From NCBI RefSeq assembly GCF_004216905.1, contig NZ_SGXJ01000007.1:124001-188000 (forward strand): a stretch of 64,000 bases of DNA, written 5' to 3'. The notes under the pieces were generated by a model. It saw only the letters and a list, made by a program, of their open reading frames with translations, was not told the origin of the DNA and ran no database searches. A program made the position numbers and the translations under genes. Of this stretch, positions 49,401 to 57,662 are shown piece by piece; within the stretch, counting starts at the first letter, position 1, and each line of letters starts with the position of its first letter. This DNA comes from Kribbella sp. VKM Ac-2569. Lineage in GTDB: Bacteria; Actinomycetota; Actinomycetes; Propionibacteriales; Kribbellaceae.

Positions 49401-50096
49401 GTGGCTACTCGTGTTCTTGTGGTGGACGACGACCCGACCGTGTCGAACGTCGTCTCGGCGTACCTGACGAAGGCCGGGTACGACGCCCGCGTGGTCGCGG
49501 ACGGCGCCTCGGCGGTCGAGGTGTGGCAGCAGTGGAAGCCGTCGGTCGTCGTACTGGACGTGATGCTGCCCGGCCTCTCCGGACTCGAGGTGCTGCGCCG
49601 GATGCGCGCGGCCGACGACGGTGCCGCGGTGATCATGCTGTCCGCGCGCGGCGAGGAAGAGGATCGGCTGGTCGGGCTCGAGGTCGGCGCGGACGACTAC
49701 GTGGTCAAGCCGTTCAGCCCGCGGGAGCTGACACTGCGGGTGCAGGCGATGGTACGGCGGGAGGAGCGCCTGGCCGGGCTCGATCTGACGCCGACCAAGC
49801 TGAGCGCGGGGCCGGTCATGGTCGACACGGCGGCGCGGCGTGCGTACCTCGGCGAGGACGAGCTGTCGCTGACGCACCGGGAGTTCGACCTGCTGGCGTA
49901 CCTGGTGTCGCACGCGGGCAAGGCGTACACGAAGGCCGAGTTGCTCCGCCGCGTCTGGGGCTGGGACTTCGGCGACTCGTCGACCGTCACCGTGCATGTA
50001 CGGCGGTTGCGGGAGAAGATCGAGGCGGATCCGTCCGACCCGAAACTCGTGCTGACCGTGCCGCGGACCGGGTACTTGTTCGCTGGTGACGCCTGA
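49401..50096 (+). CDS. Two-component response regulator, OmpR family
   Basis: A 231-residue regulator: receiver with Asp53 (VVVLDVMLPGLSG) and Lys in VVKPFSPRE, winged helix with SLTHREFDLLAYLVSHAG and the recognition end STVTVHVRRLREKIE. The GTG start is marked by the TACGCT hexamer. Its stop overlaps the kinase start (TGATG). The pair lies between the glycan genes and the epimerase, so it may control that cluster; this is inference. Confidence 0.93.
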   Translation: MATRVLVVDDDPTVSNVVSAYLTKAGYDARVVADGASAVEVWQQWKPSVVVLDVMLPGLSGLEVLRRMRAADDGAAVIMLSARGEEEDRLVGLEVGADDYVVKPFSPRELTLRVQAMVRREERLAGLDLTPTKLSAGPVMVDTAARRAYLGEDELSLTHREFDLLAYLVSHAGKAYTKAELLRRVWGWDFGDSSTVTVHVRRLREKIEADPSDPKLVLTVPRTGYLFAGDA

Positions 50097-51241
50097 TGAA
50101 CAGAGATATGGCGACGATCCTGGCGCTCACCACGCTCTGGACGCTCGTGGTGGCGGCGGTCGGGGCGGTCGTGCTGTGGCGGTTCCGGCGGCGGTCGTTG
50201 CGGATCACGATGATCGTGGCGGCGCTGGCGCCGATGGCGGGCGCGCTCGCGGCGGTCCTGCAGAGCGTGCGGGCGATGTTCATCTCCGAGCACGACTCGT
50301 GGGTGGTGCTGTGGACGCTGGCGTTCGCTGCGCTGCTCGGGTTGGCGATGTCGGTGCTGCTCGGGCACTGGATCACTGTGGGGTCGCGCGATGTCGGACG
50401 GCGGTTGCGTCATCTCGGTACGTCGTACGAGCCGACGGAAGCTGCTGGTGTTGTCGTCCCGGCGGAGCTGGCCGCGTTGACGAACGAGTTGGAGATGACG
50501 CGGAAGAAGCTCGCCGCGTCGCATCAGCGGGAACGGGCTCTGGAGACGAGCCGGCGGGAGCTGGTGGCGTTCATGTCGCATGACCTACGGACGCCGCTGG
50601 CCGGGTTGCGGGCGGTGTCCGAAGGGCTCGAGGACGGCGTGATCGACGACGTACCGGGGGCGTTGCGGCAGATGCGGTCGACGGTCGACCGGATGACCGG
50701 GTTGGTGGACGACCTGTTCGAGCTGTCGCGGTTGTCCACGGCGCCGCCACCGCGCCGACGGTCGGCGGTGAGCTTGCGGGAGCTGGCCGAGGACGTCGCG
50801 GGGGAGAACAACGAGCATGCGCGGGCGGAAGGCGTTCAGCTGGCCGTTTCGACGCCGGGTGACGACGATCGGCTCGCGGTACAAGGGGATCCGGACGAGT
50901 TGACGCGCGCCGTCACCAACCTGGTCGGCAACGCGATCCGCCACACGTCGGCGGGTGGGACGGTGACGTTGACGGTCGATCGCGAGATCGACGGACGGGT
51001 CCGGCTCGCGGTGACCGACGGTTGCGGCGGGATTCCGGCTGACGATCTGGAGCGCGTCTTCGATGTCGGCTGGCGCGGCGATGAGCAGCGCACGCCCGAC
51101 GCGGGCGGCGGCGGTCTGGGGCTGGCGATTGCACGAGGTGTGGTCGAGTCCCACGACGGGAAGATTGCCGTCAGCAACGTCGACGGTGGTTGCGCGTTCG
51201 AGATCGACCTCCCGCCGGTGCTAGCGAGCCGAGTGGAGTAG
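50096..51241 (+). CDS. Two-component sensor histidine kinase
   Basis: A 381-residue kinase with three N-terminal membrane helices (about 8-30, 36-58, 69-93) and almost no extracytoplasmic domain, so it probably senses a membrane signal. The phospho-accepting His162 is in AFMSHDLRTPLAG, the N-box in VTNLVGNAIRHTS, G1 in TDGCGGIP and G2 in GGLGLAIARG. Translation is coupled to the response regulator. Its last 21 bases overlap the end of the convergent epimerase gene. Confidence 0.92.
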   Translation: MNRDMATILALTTLWTLVVAAVGAVVLWRFRRRSLRITMIVAALAPMAGALAAVLQSVRAMFISEHDSWVVLWTLAFAALLGLAMSVLLGHWITVGSRDVGRRLRHLGTSYEPTEAAGVVVPAELAALTNELEMTRKKLAASHQRERALETSRRELVAFMSHDLRTPLAGLRAVSEGLEDGVIDDVPGALRQMRSTVDRMTGLVDDLFELSRLSTAPPPRRRSAVSLRELAEDVAGENNEHARAEGVQLAVSTPGDDDRLAVQGDPDELTRAVTNLVGNAIRHTSAGGTVTLTVDREIDGRVRLAVTDGCGGIPADDLERVFDVGWRGDEQRTPDAGGGGLGLAIARGVVESHDGKIAVSNVDGGCAFEIDLPPVLASRVE

Positions 51242-52246
51242 ATCCTCGAGACCAGCTTGCAGGTCGTACGCCGGCTTCCAGCCGAGCTCGTTCTTCAGGC
51301 GGTCGGACGAGGCGGTGATGTGCCGGACGTCGCCGAGGCGGTACTCGCCGGTGACGACGGGCGGCCGGCCGCCGTACGCACGGGCCAGCTCGGCCGCGAC
51401 CTCACCGATCGTGGTGACGGTCCCGCTCCCGACGTTGTAGGCCGCGAACGGTGGCTGGTGGGGGAGCGCGGTCGCCGACAGCGTGACTGCGGCTGCGACG
51501 TCGCGGACGTGCACGAAGTCGCGACGTTGACGGCCGTCCTCGAAGACACGTGGCGTCTCGCCACGTTCGAGTGCGGAGCGGAAGATCGCGGCAACTCCGG
51601 CGTACGGCGTGTTGCGCGGCATGCCGGGCCCGTACACGTTGTGGAAGCGGAGTGCGGTGACGCGGCCGCCCGTCTCGCGGGCCCAGGTGGCGGCGAGATG
51701 CTCACCGTTGAGCTTGCTGGCCGCGTAGGCGTTCCGCGGATCCAGCGCGGCATCCTCGGTGACGAGGCCGGGGCGGAGCGGTGCGCCGCAGTGCGGGCAG
51801 GGCGGCTCGAAGCGGCCTTGTTCGAGGTCTTCGGTACGTCGGGGGCCCGGGGCGACCTGTCCGTGGTCGTCGCAGTCGTAGCGGCCCTCGCCGTACACGA
51901 CCATCGAGCTGGCGTAGACAAGGTTGCGGATCTTGCCGAGGGACTTCAGGAGGACCGCCGTACCGAGGCTGTTGGAGGAGACGTAGTCGTCGATGTCGTC
52001 GAGATGGACGCCGAGGCCGACCTTCGCGGCCAGGTGGATGACGGTGTCGATGCCGTCCAGTGCCCTGGTCACGACGTCCGCGTCGCGGATGTCGCCGACG
52101 ATCAGGCCGGGGCGGCTCGCGGGGCGTGAGGCGTGCACGTCCGGGCGGAACGAGTCGAGAACGGTGATTTCGTGGCCCTCGGCAATGAGTTGGTCGTGGA
52201 CGTGGGTACCGATGAAGCCGGCGCCGCCGGTGAGCAGGACTCTCAT
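51221..52246 (-). CDS. NAD-dependent sugar epimerase/dehydratase with CxxC insertion
   Basis: A 341-residue extended SDR enzyme acting on nucleotide sugars. NAD is bound by LLTGGAGFIGTHV, the active site is Tyr and Lys of NAYAASKLNGE with SSMVVYG before it. Between strand and active site there is an unusual insertion holding YDCDDHGQVAPGPRR and EPPCPHCGAPL; the Cys/His and Cys-x-x-Cys groups could bind a zinc ion. ATG at 52246 overlaps the stop of the mtnP gene (ATGA). In-frame sequence upstream belongs to antisense mtnP DNA. Confidence 0.88.
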   Translation of the reverse strand: MRVLLTGGAGFIGTHVHDQLIAEGHEITVLDSFRPDVHASRPASRPGLIVGDIRDADVVTRALDGIDTVIHLAAKVGLGVHLDDIDDYVSSNSLGTAVLLKSLGKIRNLVYASSMVVYGEGRYDCDDHGQVAPGPRRTEDLEQGRFEPPCPHCGAPLRPGLVTEDAALDPRNAYAASKLNGEHLAATWARETGGRVTALRFHNVYGPGMPRNTPYAGVAAIFRSALERGETPRVFEDGRQRRDFVHVRDVAAAVTLSATALPHQPPFAAYNVGSGTVTTIGEVAAELARAYGGRPPVVTGEYRLGDVRHITASSDRLKNELGWKPAYDLQAGLEDLLHSAR

Positions 52247-52995
52247 GAGTGGTGGCACGTGCAGTCGGTGTCGGGCTTCGGGAGTTGCGCGATCACGTTC
52301 GTCAGCAGCTCGCGGAGGCGCTCGATGCTCTGCTGGAAGGCCTCGAACACCTCGGCCTGGGTGACGCCGGTGCCGGTCTCCACGCCCGCGTCGTGGTCGG
52401 TGACGACGGCGATCGACGTGTAGCAGAGCGCGAGTTCGCGTGCGATGGCTGCCTCGGGTGCGCCGGTCATGCCGACGACCGACCAGCCCTGCGCCGCGTG
52501 CCACTGCGACTCGGCCCGGGTCGAGAACCTCGGTCCGTTGATGACCACCATCGTGCCCTCGGGTACGACGTTGCCCGCGGCAATCACCGTGGCGCGGCCG
52601 ACGGGGCAGTACGGATCCGCGACGGACGTGTGGACCACCGGCGCCTCGTCGTACACCGTGTGCGCCCGGCCCCACGTGCGATCGACGTACTGGTCGGGGA
52701 CCACGAACGTGCCGGGGGTCAGCTCGGGCTTGAGCGATCCGACCGCGCAGGGACCGAGGACCTGGCGGACGCCGAGCTCGCGCAGCGCCCACAGGTTCGC
52801 GCGGTAGTTCACACGGTGCGGCGGGAACCGGTGGTCGGCGCCGTGCCGCGGTATGAACGCGACCTCCCGCCCGTCGAGGTCACCAACGAGCGGCGGCTCG
52901 CTGGGTGCGCCGTACGGCGTGTCGATCTCGATCGTCTCCGCACCGGACAGAAACGAGTAGAACCCGGACCCACCAACCACACCAATCTCAGCCAT
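52243..52995 (-). CDS. mtnP: S-methyl-5'-thioadenosine phosphorylase
   Basis: A 250-residue purine-nucleoside phosphorylase-family enzyme that splits methylthioadenosine into adenine and methylthioribose 1-phosphate. The family markers are IGVVGGSGFYSF, FIPRHGADHRFPPHRVNYRAN with the phosphate site, INGPRFSTRAES, and GMTGAPEAAIARELALCY with DHDAG after it. It precedes the epimerase gene with an ATGA overlap. A C-terminal CTCHHS tail adds possible metal ligands. Confidence 0.92.
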   Translation of the reverse strand: MAEIGVVGGSGFYSFLSGAETIEIDTPYGAPSEPPLVGDLDGREVAFIPRHGADHRFPPHRVNYRANLWALRELGVRQVLGPCAVGSLKPELTPGTFVVPDQYVDRTWGRAHTVYDEAPVVHTSVADPYCPVGRATVIAAGNVVPEGTMVVINGPRFSTRAESQWHAAQGWSVVGMTGAPEAAIARELALCYTSIAVVTDHDAGVETGTGVTQAEVFEAFQQSIERLRELLTNVIAQLPKPDTDCTCHHS

Positions 52996-53076
52996 ACCCC
53001 GACGCTAATGCCGCCCCACCCCACCAATCACCCCAACGAACCCCACCGTCACCGCTCCGTAAGCGCCCTCCACAGC

Positions 53077-53137
53077 AACTTTGAGAACCCACCAACCAAA
53101 TTCCCGCGCGATTTTTGGTTGGTGGGTTCTCAAAGTT
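53077..53137. repeat. Palindromic repeat element, copy B
   Basis: Perfect 24-bp arms: 53077-53100 (beginning AACTTTGAGAACCCACC) and 53114-53137, with a 13-base loop. It lies in the 197-base gap between the divergent mtnP and 53193 genes. It is the best-preserved of three related elements in the window (A at 47298, C at 57572). Confidence 0.8.
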
Positions 53138-53192
53138 GGGCTCCAGAGCGGGGGTTGGCGGCCTGGGGCGTGGTGGGTGATCGAATGGGGGT

Positions 53193-53687
53193 GTGGAGAT
53201 CTCCTGGGTGCTGCTCGCGGTGGGCGCGGTGCTGCTGCTGTTCGGCGCCTACGCGAGCTGGACCGCCGGTCGGCTCGACCGGCTGCACCACCGCGTGGAA
53301 CTCGCCCGCGCATCGCTGGAGACCGAGCTCGCGCGACGTTCCGCGCTGGTCGCGGAACTGGCCGGCAGCGACATCCTCGACCCGGCCTCCGCGCTCCTGC
53401 TACTCGACGCGGCCCACCGTGCCCGGGCAGCCTCACTCGACGCGCTCGAACTCCGCGAACAAGCCGAGTCCGCCCTCACCCGCGCAATCCATGCCACCGG
53501 CACCGACATCGAACCCTGGTCCGGCGAACTCACCCTCGCCATGCGCCGAGTCCAACTGGCCCGCCGCTTCCACAACGACGTCGTCGTCTCCACCCGAGAC
53601 CTCCGCCACCGCCGCCTGGTCACCTGGTTCCGCCTAGCCGGCCACGCCCCCATGCCCACCACCATCGAACTGGAAGACGGCAACTGA
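53193..53687 (+). CDS. LemA-like small membrane-anchored protein
   Basis: A 164-residue protein with one N-terminal membrane helix (ISWVLLAVGAVLLLFGAY) and a long helical body (LDRLHHRVELARASLETELARR onward) ending VTWFRLAGHAPMPTTIELED. This layout, a helix anchor followed by antiparallel helices, resembles LemA proteins. GTG start; no strong ribosome site, with TCGAAT six bases upstream as a possible -10 element. Function unknown. Confidence 0.72.
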   Translation: MEISWVLLAVGAVLLLFGAYASWTAGRLDRLHHRVELARASLETELARRSALVAELAGSDILDPASALLLLDAAHRARAASLDALELREQAESALTRAIHATGTDIEPWSGELTLAMRRVQLARRFHNDVVVSTRDLRHRRLVTWFRLAGHAPMPTTIELEDGN

Positions 53688-53781
53688 CGCGTGCTAGCGT
53701 CGACGGCGGACGTACGAAAGTCACGGTCCGGTAGGTAGTCCGGATGGCGGTTCGACCGCTCGTACAGAAGCTCTCCGGTGC

Positions 53782-53807
53782 GTCCCTTTTCGATCAAGAG
53801 AAGGGAC
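53782..53807. promoter_or_regulatory. Inverted repeat over the ribosome site of the FAD monooxygenase gene
   Basis: GTCCCTT (53782-53788) and AAGGGAC (53801-53807) frame a 12-base loop directly before the ATG at 53815. The right arm contains the ribosome site AAGGGA, so folding could hide it; the element could equally be an operator. Confidence 0.45.
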
Positions 53808-53814
53808 AACCGTC

Positions 53815-54957
53815 ATGCATGTAGTAGTCATCGGTGCCGGCCTGGGTGGTCTGGCGCTCGCTCAGGGCCTGCGCCGCGCCGGGATCAGCGTTGCCGTTTA
53901 CGAGCGGGACGCAACGCCTGTCATCCGCAACCAGGGGTACCGGATCCGGATCGATCCCAACGGCATTGCCGCGTTGCGCGCGGTGCTGAGCAGATCGGCG
54001 TACGACGTTTTCGTTGCGACGGCCGGTACGCCGGGTGGGGTGACGGCGACGTACGACCACGAGCTGAATCTCCTGCACCGCTTCGAGCAGCCTCCGGTGC
54101 CAGGGCTGCCCGGTGGCGGGAATCTTGCGGTCAACCGGCAAACGTTGCGGGAGATCCTGCTCGCGGGGCTGGACGGGGTGGTGCGGTTCGGGGCTCGGTT
54201 CACCCGGTTCGAGTCGGGGCCGGATGGCGTCACGGCGCACTTCGAGGACGGGTCCGTGGCGGTCGGCGACGTACTGGTGGGGGCTGACGGGGCCGGGTCG
54301 GTGACGCGGCGACAGTTGTTGCCTGAGGCCCGGGTCGTGGATGCGGGGCTGCGGTTGCTGTACGGGAAGGCGGCGTTCGGGGCCGAGGAGCTGCTCGGGT
54401 TGTGGACGACGGTTGTGGGTCCGGGGAAGCGGTTCGTCGGGCTGGCGCCGGTGCGGTTCGGGGAGGCTCCGGGCAGGACGCCCGGGTTGTCGCCGGTGAC
54501 GGACTACCTCACGTGCGTGTTCGGAGCACGGGTCGAGGAGTTTCCGTGCTCGGACTTGGTCGCCTTGTCCGGGTCGGAGTTGCGGGCAGTCGCTCTCGCG
54601 ATGACCGACGGGTGGCATCCCGCCGTACGGGAGGTTCTTGCCGGACAGGACGCGATCTTTCCGGTGACGGTGCGCTCCAGCGTGCCGATCGGTCCTTGGG
54701 AGACGAGTCGCGTAACGCTGCTCGGGGATGCGATTCACGTGATGAGTCCGGCGATCGGGGTCGGTGCCAACACCGCGCTGCGCGACGGGCAGGTGCTGGC
54801 CGCGCGGATCCGCGAGGCGGCGGGCGGGCGGCCGGTGGTCGAGGCGTTGCGGGAGTACGAGGCGGAGATGGTGGGCTACGGTTTCGACGCGGTGCGTGAC
54901 CCGGCACGGCGCGGGCACGAGTTGGTCGGCCAGAACCCGTTGGAGGACGCGAAGTGA
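53815..54957 (+). CDS. FAD-dependent monooxygenase (PHBH-like)
   Basis: A 380-residue class A flavoprotein hydroxylase. The Rossmann motif is VVVIGAGLGGLALAQGLRR, the NAD(P)H/FAD motif region VLVGADGAGSVTR and the C-terminal FAD motif VTLLGDAIHVMSPAIGVGAN. It uses NAD(P)H and oxygen to hydroxylate an organic compound, often an antibiotic or aromatic. Its stop overlaps the GTG of the sigma factor gene, so expression is coupled. The substrate is unknown; a detoxification role under the sigma factor is inferred. Confidence 0.88.
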   Translation: MHVVVIGAGLGGLALAQGLRRAGISVAVYERDATPVIRNQGYRIRIDPNGIAALRAVLSRSAYDVFVATAGTPGGVTATYDHELNLLHRFEQPPVPGLPGGGNLAVNRQTLREILLAGLDGVVRFGARFTRFESGPDGVTAHFEDGSVAVGDVLVGADGAGSVTRRQLLPEARVVDAGLRLLYGKAAFGAEELLGLWTTVVGPGKRFVGLAPVRFGEAPGRTPGLSPVTDYLTCVFGARVEEFPCSDLVALSGSELRAVALAMTDGWHPAVREVLAGQDAIFPVTVRSSVPIGPWETSRVTLLGDAIHVMSPAIGVGANTALRDGQVLAARIREAAGGRPVVEALREYEAEMVGYGFDAVRDPARRGHELVGQNPLEDAK

Positions 54958-55898
54958 GCGGCTTCGAGGAGGATGTTGAGCGGTATCGGCATGAGCTGCG
55001 GGTGCACTGCTACCGGATGCTCGGGTCGTACGACGAGGCTGAGGATCTGGTGCAGGAGACGTTTCTTCGTGCGTGGCGGGCGATGGGGGAGTTCGAGGGG
55101 CGATCGTCGGTGCGGGCCTGGTTGTACCGGATCGCGACGAACGCGTGCATCGACGTACGGCGTCCTCGTCGGGTGTTGCCGTACCAGTTGGAGCCGGCCT
55201 CGTTTCCCGCTACAGCTCTGCCGGCGCGGGAGGATGTGCCGTGGTTGCAGCCGTTTCCCGACGTACTGCTGGATCGGGCCGAGGAGCCGGACGCGGTCGC
55301 GATCCGGCGCGAGACGATCGAGCTGGCGTTCCTGATCGCGATCCAGCACCTGCCTGCGCGGCAGCGCGCCGTACTGATCTTCCGTGACGTCCTGGGTTGG
55401 TCCGCCCGCGAGACCGCAGCCGCTGTCGACCTGTCCGTGGCAGCCGTCAACTCAGCCCTGCAACGGGCGCGTCCTGTCCTTCGCGAGCATCTACCACCAC
55501 ATCGCTCCGAGTGGTCGGCGCGCGACACCTCCGAAGACGAACGCAAACTCCTCCAGCGCTACCTGACCGCCTGGGACAACGCCGACCCCACCGCGCTCGC
55601 CGCCCTCATGCACGAAGACATCCGCATCACGATGCCGCCGTACCCGTTCTGGTTCGAGGGCCGCACCGACGCGATCCGCTCGCTGATCCCGAACCTCACC
55701 CCGACGTACCGCGGCCACTGGCACTTCATCCCCACCACAATCAACCGCCAACCCACCCTGGCCGCCTACCTCGAACACCACCTCTTCGCCCTCGACATCT
55801 TCCGCATAGAGTCCAGCCTGATAGCCGAAATAACCGCCTTCGAAACCACAAACCACCAGCTGTACAACCTGCCCGAGAGCTACTTCGCGTCGGAGTAG
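54954..55898 (+). CDS. ECF-type sigma-70 factor with SnoaL-like domain (SigG/SigX5 group), paralogue
   Basis: A 314-residue sigma factor with the same plan as the one at 5482: region 2 in RVHCYRMLGSYDEAEDLVQ and FLRAWRAMGEFEGRS, region 4 in HLPARQRAVLIFRDVLGWSA and VNSALQRARPVLRE, and a SnoaL-like C-terminal domain from about 200 (YLTAWDNADPTALAALMHED to IAEITAFET). GTG overlaps the stop of the monooxygenase gene (GTGA). Its 3' end overlaps the convergent polymerase gene by 19 bases. No anti-sigma gene is nearby. Confidence 0.92.
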   Translation: MSGFEEDVERYRHELRVHCYRMLGSYDEAEDLVQETFLRAWRAMGEFEGRSSVRAWLYRIATNACIDVRRPRRVLPYQLEPASFPATALPAREDVPWLQPFPDVLLDRAEEPDAVAIRRETIELAFLIAIQHLPARQRAVLIFRDVLGWSARETAAAVDLSVAAVNSALQRARPVLREHLPPHRSEWSARDTSEDERKLLQRYLTAWDNADPTALAALMHEDIRITMPPYPFWFEGRTDAIRSLIPNLTPTYRGHWHFIPTTINRQPTLAAYLEHHLFALDIFRIESSLIAEITAFETTNHQLYNLPESYFASE

Positions 55899-57535
55899 GT
55901 TTCGACGGTGGCGGTGGTGAAGGCGAAGTTGGTGGGGGTGGGGCCGAAGGTCAGGGTGCCGGCGAGGTTGCTGGCTTGTTGGATGGCTTCGGTTACCTGG
56001 TCGGCTTCTTCGGTGGGGCAGTGGACTATGACCTCGTCGTGCTGGTGGAAGACGAGTTCGGCCTTGAGGGGTGTCAGGGACTGGCGGAGGGCGGCCAGGA
56101 GCAGGAGTGCCCAGTCCGCGGCGCTGCCTTGTACTACGAAGTTTCTGGTGAAGCGGCCGCGGGCCCTCGCGTGGCGCGGGTCTGTGGTGGGGATATCGGC
56201 GGGTGGCCCTTCGAGGAGGGCTTCGTCGAGGGGGTGGCCGCTGGGTGGGCAGGTGCGGCCGAGGTAAGTGCGGACCAGTCGGCCTTCCTCGCCCGCGCGG
56301 GCCGCGTCGTCGACGTACTGGACTGCGTGCGGGAATCGTTTGCGCAGCATGGCGAGGTTCTTGAGGCCGTCGCCGGACGTCTGCCCGTAGATCGCACCCA
56401 GTACGGCGATCTTCGCCTGCGCCCGGTCCCCGGAGAACGCCTGGTCTGAAACGGCCTTGTAGAGATCACCGGGATCGCTGGCGACCTCCATCAGCGCGCG
56501 GTCGCGGGAGATCGCGGCGAGGACGCGCGGCTCGAGCTGCGACGCGTCGGCGACGACGAGCCGCCAGCCGGGGTCGGCGACCACCGCGCGGCGGATCACC
56601 TTCGGGATCTGCAGACCGCCGCCGCCGTTGGTGATCCATCGACCCGACACCGTGCCACCCGGAAGGAACCCGGGCCGGAACCGGCCGTCGTGGACCCAGT
56701 CGTTCAGCCAGCTCCAGCCGTTTGCGGTGTAGATCCGGTAGAGCTTCTTGTACTCCAGCAGCGGCGCAACCGCAGGATGATCGACATGCTCGAGCTCCCA
56801 CTTCCGCGTCGACTTCACCTGGTGCCCGGCCTGCTTGAACGCCTTCAGTACGTCGGCCGGCAGCTCGGGCCGCACGCGATGCCCGAACGCCGCGGAGATC
56901 TCGTCCGCGAGCTCGGTCAACCGGCGCGGCTCGCCCGAACCAGGGAACCGTTCACCGAGCAACTCGCTCAACAGCTCCCGATGCGCGGCCGCGCTCCACG
57001 GCAGCCCGGCCTGATCCATCTCCGCGGCGACGAGCATCGCGGACGATTCCGATGCCGTGAGCAACCGCATGCGATCCGGGTACTCGGCCAGATCGTGACG
57101 TCGGAGTTGGTCGGCGTACACCCGGAGCAACGCCTCGAACGGGATCGGCTCGACGGCGATCTCGAACAACGACGACTGCTCACCCGGTACGACGGCACGC
57201 AGCGGCGGATCGGGTGGGACCGGACGGCCGCTCAACCGCGCCCACGCGGCGGCCGCCGACCGTGGTTCGCCGAGCCGGCCCTCGTGGCCGAGGAGCAGGC
57301 CCTCGGTGTTCTCGATGTCGTAGCACCGCTCGACCCGCACGCCGGCGGCCAGCAACCGCGGATAGATCTCGCTCGACGAACGCCAAACCCACCGCGTGAC
57401 CTGCGGCCGCGACGCGACGGCCGCGACCAGATCCGGCTCGCGCAGGATCTCCCCGGCCGGCTGCCCGTCCGGATGCAGGGCCACGAGCATCGCCCCGCCG
57501 CCCTCCTCCGCAGCGATCAGCCACCGTTCGTCCAT
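55880..57535 (-). CDS. Family A DNA polymerase with degenerate exonuclease part
   Basis: A 551-residue protein of the actinobacterial 'bifunctional 3'-5' exonuclease/DNA polymerase' group. The polymerase domain has motif A VVADASQLEPRVLAAIS, motif B with RAQAKIAVLGAIYGQTSG (Arg, Lys and Tyr-Gly) and motif C FHQHDEVIV. The N-terminal 180 residues replace the usual exonuclease and show no clear DED residues, and there is no 5' nuclease. Length is about half of PolA. It may work in repair or lesion bypass. The ATG at 57535 is chosen because upstream in-frame sequence runs through the intergenic palindrome. Confidence 0.88.
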   Translation of the reverse strand: MDERWLIAAEEGGGAMLVALHPDGQPAGEILREPDLVAAVASRPQVTRWVWRSSSEIYPRLLAAGVRVERCYDIENTEGLLLGHEGRLGEPRSAAAAWARLSGRPVPPDPPLRAVVPGEQSSLFEIAVEPIPFEALLRVYADQLRRHDLAEYPDRMRLLTASESSAMLVAAEMDQAGLPWSAAAHRELLSELLGERFPGSGEPRRLTELADEISAAFGHRVRPELPADVLKAFKQAGHQVKSTRKWELEHVDHPAVAPLLEYKKLYRIYTANGWSWLNDWVHDGRFRPGFLPGGTVSGRWITNGGGGLQIPKVIRRAVVADPGWRLVVADASQLEPRVLAAISRDRALMEVASDPGDLYKAVSDQAFSGDRAQAKIAVLGAIYGQTSGDGLKNLAMLRKRFPHAVQYVDDAARAGEEGRLVRTYLGRTCPPSGHPLDEALLEGPPADIPTTDPRHARARGRFTRNFVVQGSAADWALLLLAALRQSLTPLKAELVFHQHDEVIVHCPTEEADQVTEAIQQASNLAGTLTFGPTPTNFAFTTATVETYSDAK

Positions 57536-57571
57536 ACCCGAATCCTCACACCCGCCACCGACAGCCCCAAC

Positions 57572-57627
57572 CTTGAGCACCCACCATCCGTTTCGAGGGC
57601 CAGAAAACGGTCGGTGGGGGCACAAAG
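57572..57627. repeat. Palindromic repeat element, copy C (eroded)
   Basis: Arms CTTGAGCACCCACCATCCG and TTT (57572-57593) against 57605-57627 (AAACGGTCGGTGGGGGCACAAAG read in two parts) pair imperfectly around a GGGCCAG centre. The CCCACC and CACAAAG blocks match copies A and B. It lies between the divergent polymerase and pdxR genes. Confidence 0.6.
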
Positions 57628-57662
57628 ACGGCGGATCAGGCCAGTTGTGGGAGACTGGACTT

